From positions 558,001 to 622,000 of the forward strand of contig CAZNSX010000002.1 of the NCBI GenBank assembly GCA_964575845.1: a stretch of DNA of 64,000 nucleotides, in the 5' to 3' direction. Source of the stretch: CAZNSX01 sp964575845 (GTDB lineage Bacteria; UBA8248; CAZNSX01). Shown here piece by piece: positions 62,159 to 64,000 of this stretch. The number at the start of each line of letters is the position of its first letter. Positions within the stretch are counted from its first letter, which is position 1. Both the position numbers and the translations under genes were made by a program. The notes under the pieces are model-generated. The model did no database searches. It was not told where the DNA came from and worked only from the letters and a program-made list of their open reading frames with translations.

Positions 62159-63523
62159 ATGGAAAAAAAGATATTAACCGGAAGGCTCTTCCTGGGTCTT
62201 CTGGCTTTGCTACTCCTCCTTAGCCCGGCCCTGGCCGCTTCGGAGCCCAGGTTGGGGGAACTGGAGGAGGCTTTTGCGGCGGTAGCCGATAGGGCAAGTC
62301 CCTCGGTGGTGAGTGTGGTGGCAAGGGGTGCGGGCCGCCACCCCAAGGTCCCCGGCCATGAGGTTCCCGAAGGGGAGATACCCCGTCGGGGCTCCGGCAC
62401 GGGTTTCGTAGTGGACAGAAGAGGCTACATCCTCACCAATAACCACGTGGTGGATGGTGCGCGTGAGGTTCGGGTGGTGTTGGCCGATGACCGGGAATTC
62501 GAAGCAAGGGTGGTGGGTGGTGATTCCAAGAGTGATGTCGCCGTCCTTAAGGTAGAGGCTCCCGAGGAGCTTCCCGTGGCCCTTCTCGGCGATTCCGATA
62601 AAATTCGCATCGGGCAGTGGGCTGTCGCCATAGGAAACCCCTTTGGGCTGACGCGCACGGTAACCGTGGGGGTCGTGAGCGCGGTGGGCCGCAGTGGAGT
62701 GGGCGTCGCCACCTATGAGAACTTCATCCAGACCGATGCCGCCATAAGCCCCGGAAATTCCGGAGGGCCGCTCCTTAACCTCAAGGGGGAGGTCATCGGG
62801 GTCAATACCGCCATCTTCTCCCGGGCGAGCGGTATCGGGTTTGCCATCCCGATAAACATGGCGAGGCGCGTGGCCCAGCAGCTCATCTCCCAGGGAAGGG
62901 TGGTGAGGGGCTTCCTGGGGGTGATGATCCAGCCCCTTACCGGCGAGCTGGCCCAAAAATTCGGGGTCAAGACCCGCAAGGGGGCACTTGTGGGGGACCT
63001 CATCGAAGAGGGCCCCGCCGGGAAGAGTGGTATCCGGAGGGGGGACATTATCCTGCGCTTCAATGGGCGGGAGGTGGAAGATGTGTCCCACCTGCAGCGC
63101 CTGACGGGGGGGACGGCTCCCGGAACCGAGGTCTCCCTCTCGGTGCTCCGGGCCGGAAAGGAAGAGGAGTTCATGGTCACCCTGAGCGAGATGAAGGACG
63201 AGAGGCCGGTTCCGAGGGTGGCCGAGCGGGCCAAGCACGAATATGGGCTCACCCTCAAGGAGCTCACAGCGGAGCTCGTGAGGGAGTTTGAGCTCGAGAG
63301 GGACGCCCGGGGTGTCATCGTGGCGGAGGTGGAAAAGGGGAGTCAGGCCGCCTTTGACGGCATCCAGAAGGGAGACTTGATAGCTGAGCTTGAGCGCAAG
63401 CCCGTGAGGAACCTTCAAGACTTCGAGCAGGAATTCTCAAAGGTGAAGAACGGCGAGGATGCTCTGGTTCTCTTAACGCGGAAGAAGCGGACCTTCTACA
63501 TGATCCTCCATGCTCCCAAGTAG
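62159..63523 (+). CDS. degP: HtrA/DegP-type periplasmic serine protease
   Basis: Degrades or chaperones misfolded envelope proteins. A signal peptide (about 1-27, LFLGLLALLLLLSPALA) precedes the trypsin-like domain with the triad His in TNNHVVDG, Asp in KSDVAVLKV and Ser in SPGNSGGPLLNL. Two PDZ domains follow (about 250-340 and 365-450; first with GFLGVMIQ). ATG 62159 follows AGGAG nine bases upstream. Probably the main output of the adjacent sigma factor. Confidence 0.94.
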   Translation: MEKKILTGRLFLGLLALLLLLSPALAASEPRLGELEEAFAAVADRASPSVVSVVARGAGRHPKVPGHEVPEGEIPRRGSGTGFVVDRRGYILTNNHVVDGAREVRVVLADDREFEARVVGGDSKSDVAVLKVEAPEELPVALLGDSDKIRIGQWAVAIGNPFGLTRTVTVGVVSAVGRSGVGVATYENFIQTDAAISPGNSGGPLLNLKGEVIGVNTAIFSRASGIGFAIPINMARRVAQQLISQGRVVRGFLGVMIQPLTGELAQKFGVKTRKGALVGDLIEEGPAGKSGIRRGDIILRFNGREVEDVSHLQRLTGGTAPGTEVSLSVLRAGKEEEFMVTLSEMKDERPVPRVAERAKHEYGLTLKELTAELVREFELERDARGVIVAEVEKGSQAAFDGIQKGDLIAELERKPVRNLQDFEQEFSKVKNGEDALVLLTRKKRTFYMILHAPK

Positions 63524-63569
63524 AAGAGATTGAAGATGCGAAAAACGGGCGGCATCATTATTCTCTGGC

Positions 63570-64000
63570 CTAATCCTCCTCAATAATAGCCACGGCCCTG
63601 ACCCATCCAGCCGATGCCCCCTCCACCTTTACCGGGAACATGGCCACCTTAAAGCCAAAGGGAGGGAGTTTGTCCAGATTTGCAAGCTTCTCGGCGTGCA
63701 GGTACTCCCGCTCCCTTCCCATGTAGTGGCTGGGGAAAAAGGCCTCAGCCCGACCCGCCTTTTTATCTTCGACCATGAGGGGGATGGGCCGGTCAAAGCC
63801 CCAGGCATCAATGCCCATCACCTTAACCCCCTGGTCCAGGAGCCACTCGGTCGCCTCGCGGCTCATGCCGGGATGACAGTTGAAGAAGTCCACCTTATCG
63901 TAATGCTTATCGGCGTCTGTGCGGATGAGGACGATGTCCCAGGGCTTCAGGCGATAGCCTATCCTATCGAGGGCTTCCTTGATATCAGAGGTGCTTATGC
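63570..64000 (-). CDS. Cyclase-family metal-dependent hydrolase, partial
   Basis: Only the C-terminal 143 residues are in the window; the gene runs off the right edge. The piece has YDKVDFFNCHPGMSREATEWLL, the late part of kynurenine formamidase-like cyclases (PF04199 type), then GIDAWGFDRP and LHAEKLANLDKLPPFGFKV. The HxGTHxDxP metal motif would lie in the missing upstream part. These enzymes hydrolyse cyclic amides or esters; substrate unknown. Convergent with htrA, 46 bases apart. Confidence 0.85.
   Translation of the reverse strand, partial: ISTSDIKEALDRIGYRLKPWDIVLIRTDADKHYDKVDFFNCHPGMSREATEWLLDQGVKVMGIDAWGFDRPIPLMVEDKKAGRAEAFFPSHYMGREREYLHAEKLANLDKLPPFGFKVAMFPVKVEGASAGWVRAVAIIEED

Noticed and set aside
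62210..63418. 402-codon minus-strand frame opposite the HtrA gene
   Set aside because: Low-complexity, His/Gly/Pro-rich translation and no motif; htrA has a full catalytic triad and PDZ domains.
1..64000. tRNA, rRNA or CRISPR arrays
   Set aside because: I saw no T-arm consensus with a matching cloverleaf, no rRNA stretches and no regularly spaced repeats.

Overview
The window is high-GC bacterial DNA, about 60% GC by eye, packed with short operons on both strands and using many TTG and GTG starts. The gene content points to an anaerobic or facultative, diderm, probably environmental bacterium. Signs of this are an electron-bifurcating NfnAB transhydrogenase, a selenocysteine-containing SelD (so it decodes UGA as Sec), molybdenum cofactor genes (moeA, mobB, mobA), nickel-pincer cofactor genes (larE, larB, larC), a periplasmic HtrA protease with its own ECF sigma and anti-sigma factor, and an FtsX-type ABC system with a secreted lipocalin-like partner. 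No rRNA, tRNA or CRISPR array was found. The phylum cannot be fixed from this window; the mix recalls uncultured Desulfobacterota- or NC10-like genomes, but that is only an impression.

Layout, left to right. 0.1-6.5 kb: selD and a methyltransferase, a DUF72 gene, an AT-richer segment with an HtpX-like protease flanked by a duplicated gene end, then an FAD oxidoreductase with a cyclophilin-like gene. 6.6-14.8 kb: a polyprenyl synthase, AMMECR1, Maf, a PP-loop tRNA-thiolation-type enzyme, an aminotransferase and hydantoinase A and B subunits. 14.8-17.0 kb: an Rrf2-iscS-iscU iron-sulfur operon behind a consensus promoter. 17.0-24.5 kb: a NUDIX gene, then folD-xseA-xseB-ispA-dxs-tlyA-DUF445. 24.6-31.3 kb: the AddB and AddA recombination nuclease/helicase. 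31.3-37.0 kb: the ABC transporter (permease split by a frameshift), the lipocalin-like protein, a lytic transglycosylase and a HAD phosphatase. 37.1-42.8 kb: rlmN, coaD, a second aminotransferase, nfnA-nfnB and a gutted geranylgeranyl-reductase gene.

42.8-46.5 kb is accessory: a two-gene CBASS-type phage-defence module (CD-NTase plus SLATT membrane effector) in AT-rich DNA, followed by an HD-GYP gene whose 3' end lies inside a roughly 210-bp repeat that recurs beside recN. 46.5-50.1 kb: recN, NAD kinase and an Asp/Glu/hydantoin racemase. 50.1-51.3 kb is a second AT-rich insert with two small unknown membrane proteins; it abuts a MoaD-like gene whose C-terminus looks altered. 51.3-54.3 kb: the lar operon. 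54.5-64 kb: a UbiB kinase, a thioesterase, moeA-mobB-mobA-DUF1786, the sigma/anti-sigma/HtrA set and the end of a cyclase gene.

The genes work together on isoprenoid supply (dxs, ispA, long-chain prenyl synthase), metal and sulfur cofactor building (isc, lar, moco, selenophosphate), DNA repair (xseAB, addAB, recN) and envelope stress. The least ordinary signals are the Sec-containing SelD with a SECIS-like hairpin, the CBASS pair, the second AT-rich membrane-protein island, the MoaD-like gene at the end of the lar operon with a G-run that decides whether it ends in Gly-Gly, the EF-hand in HtpX, and the duplicated sequences beside both HtpX and HD-GYP.
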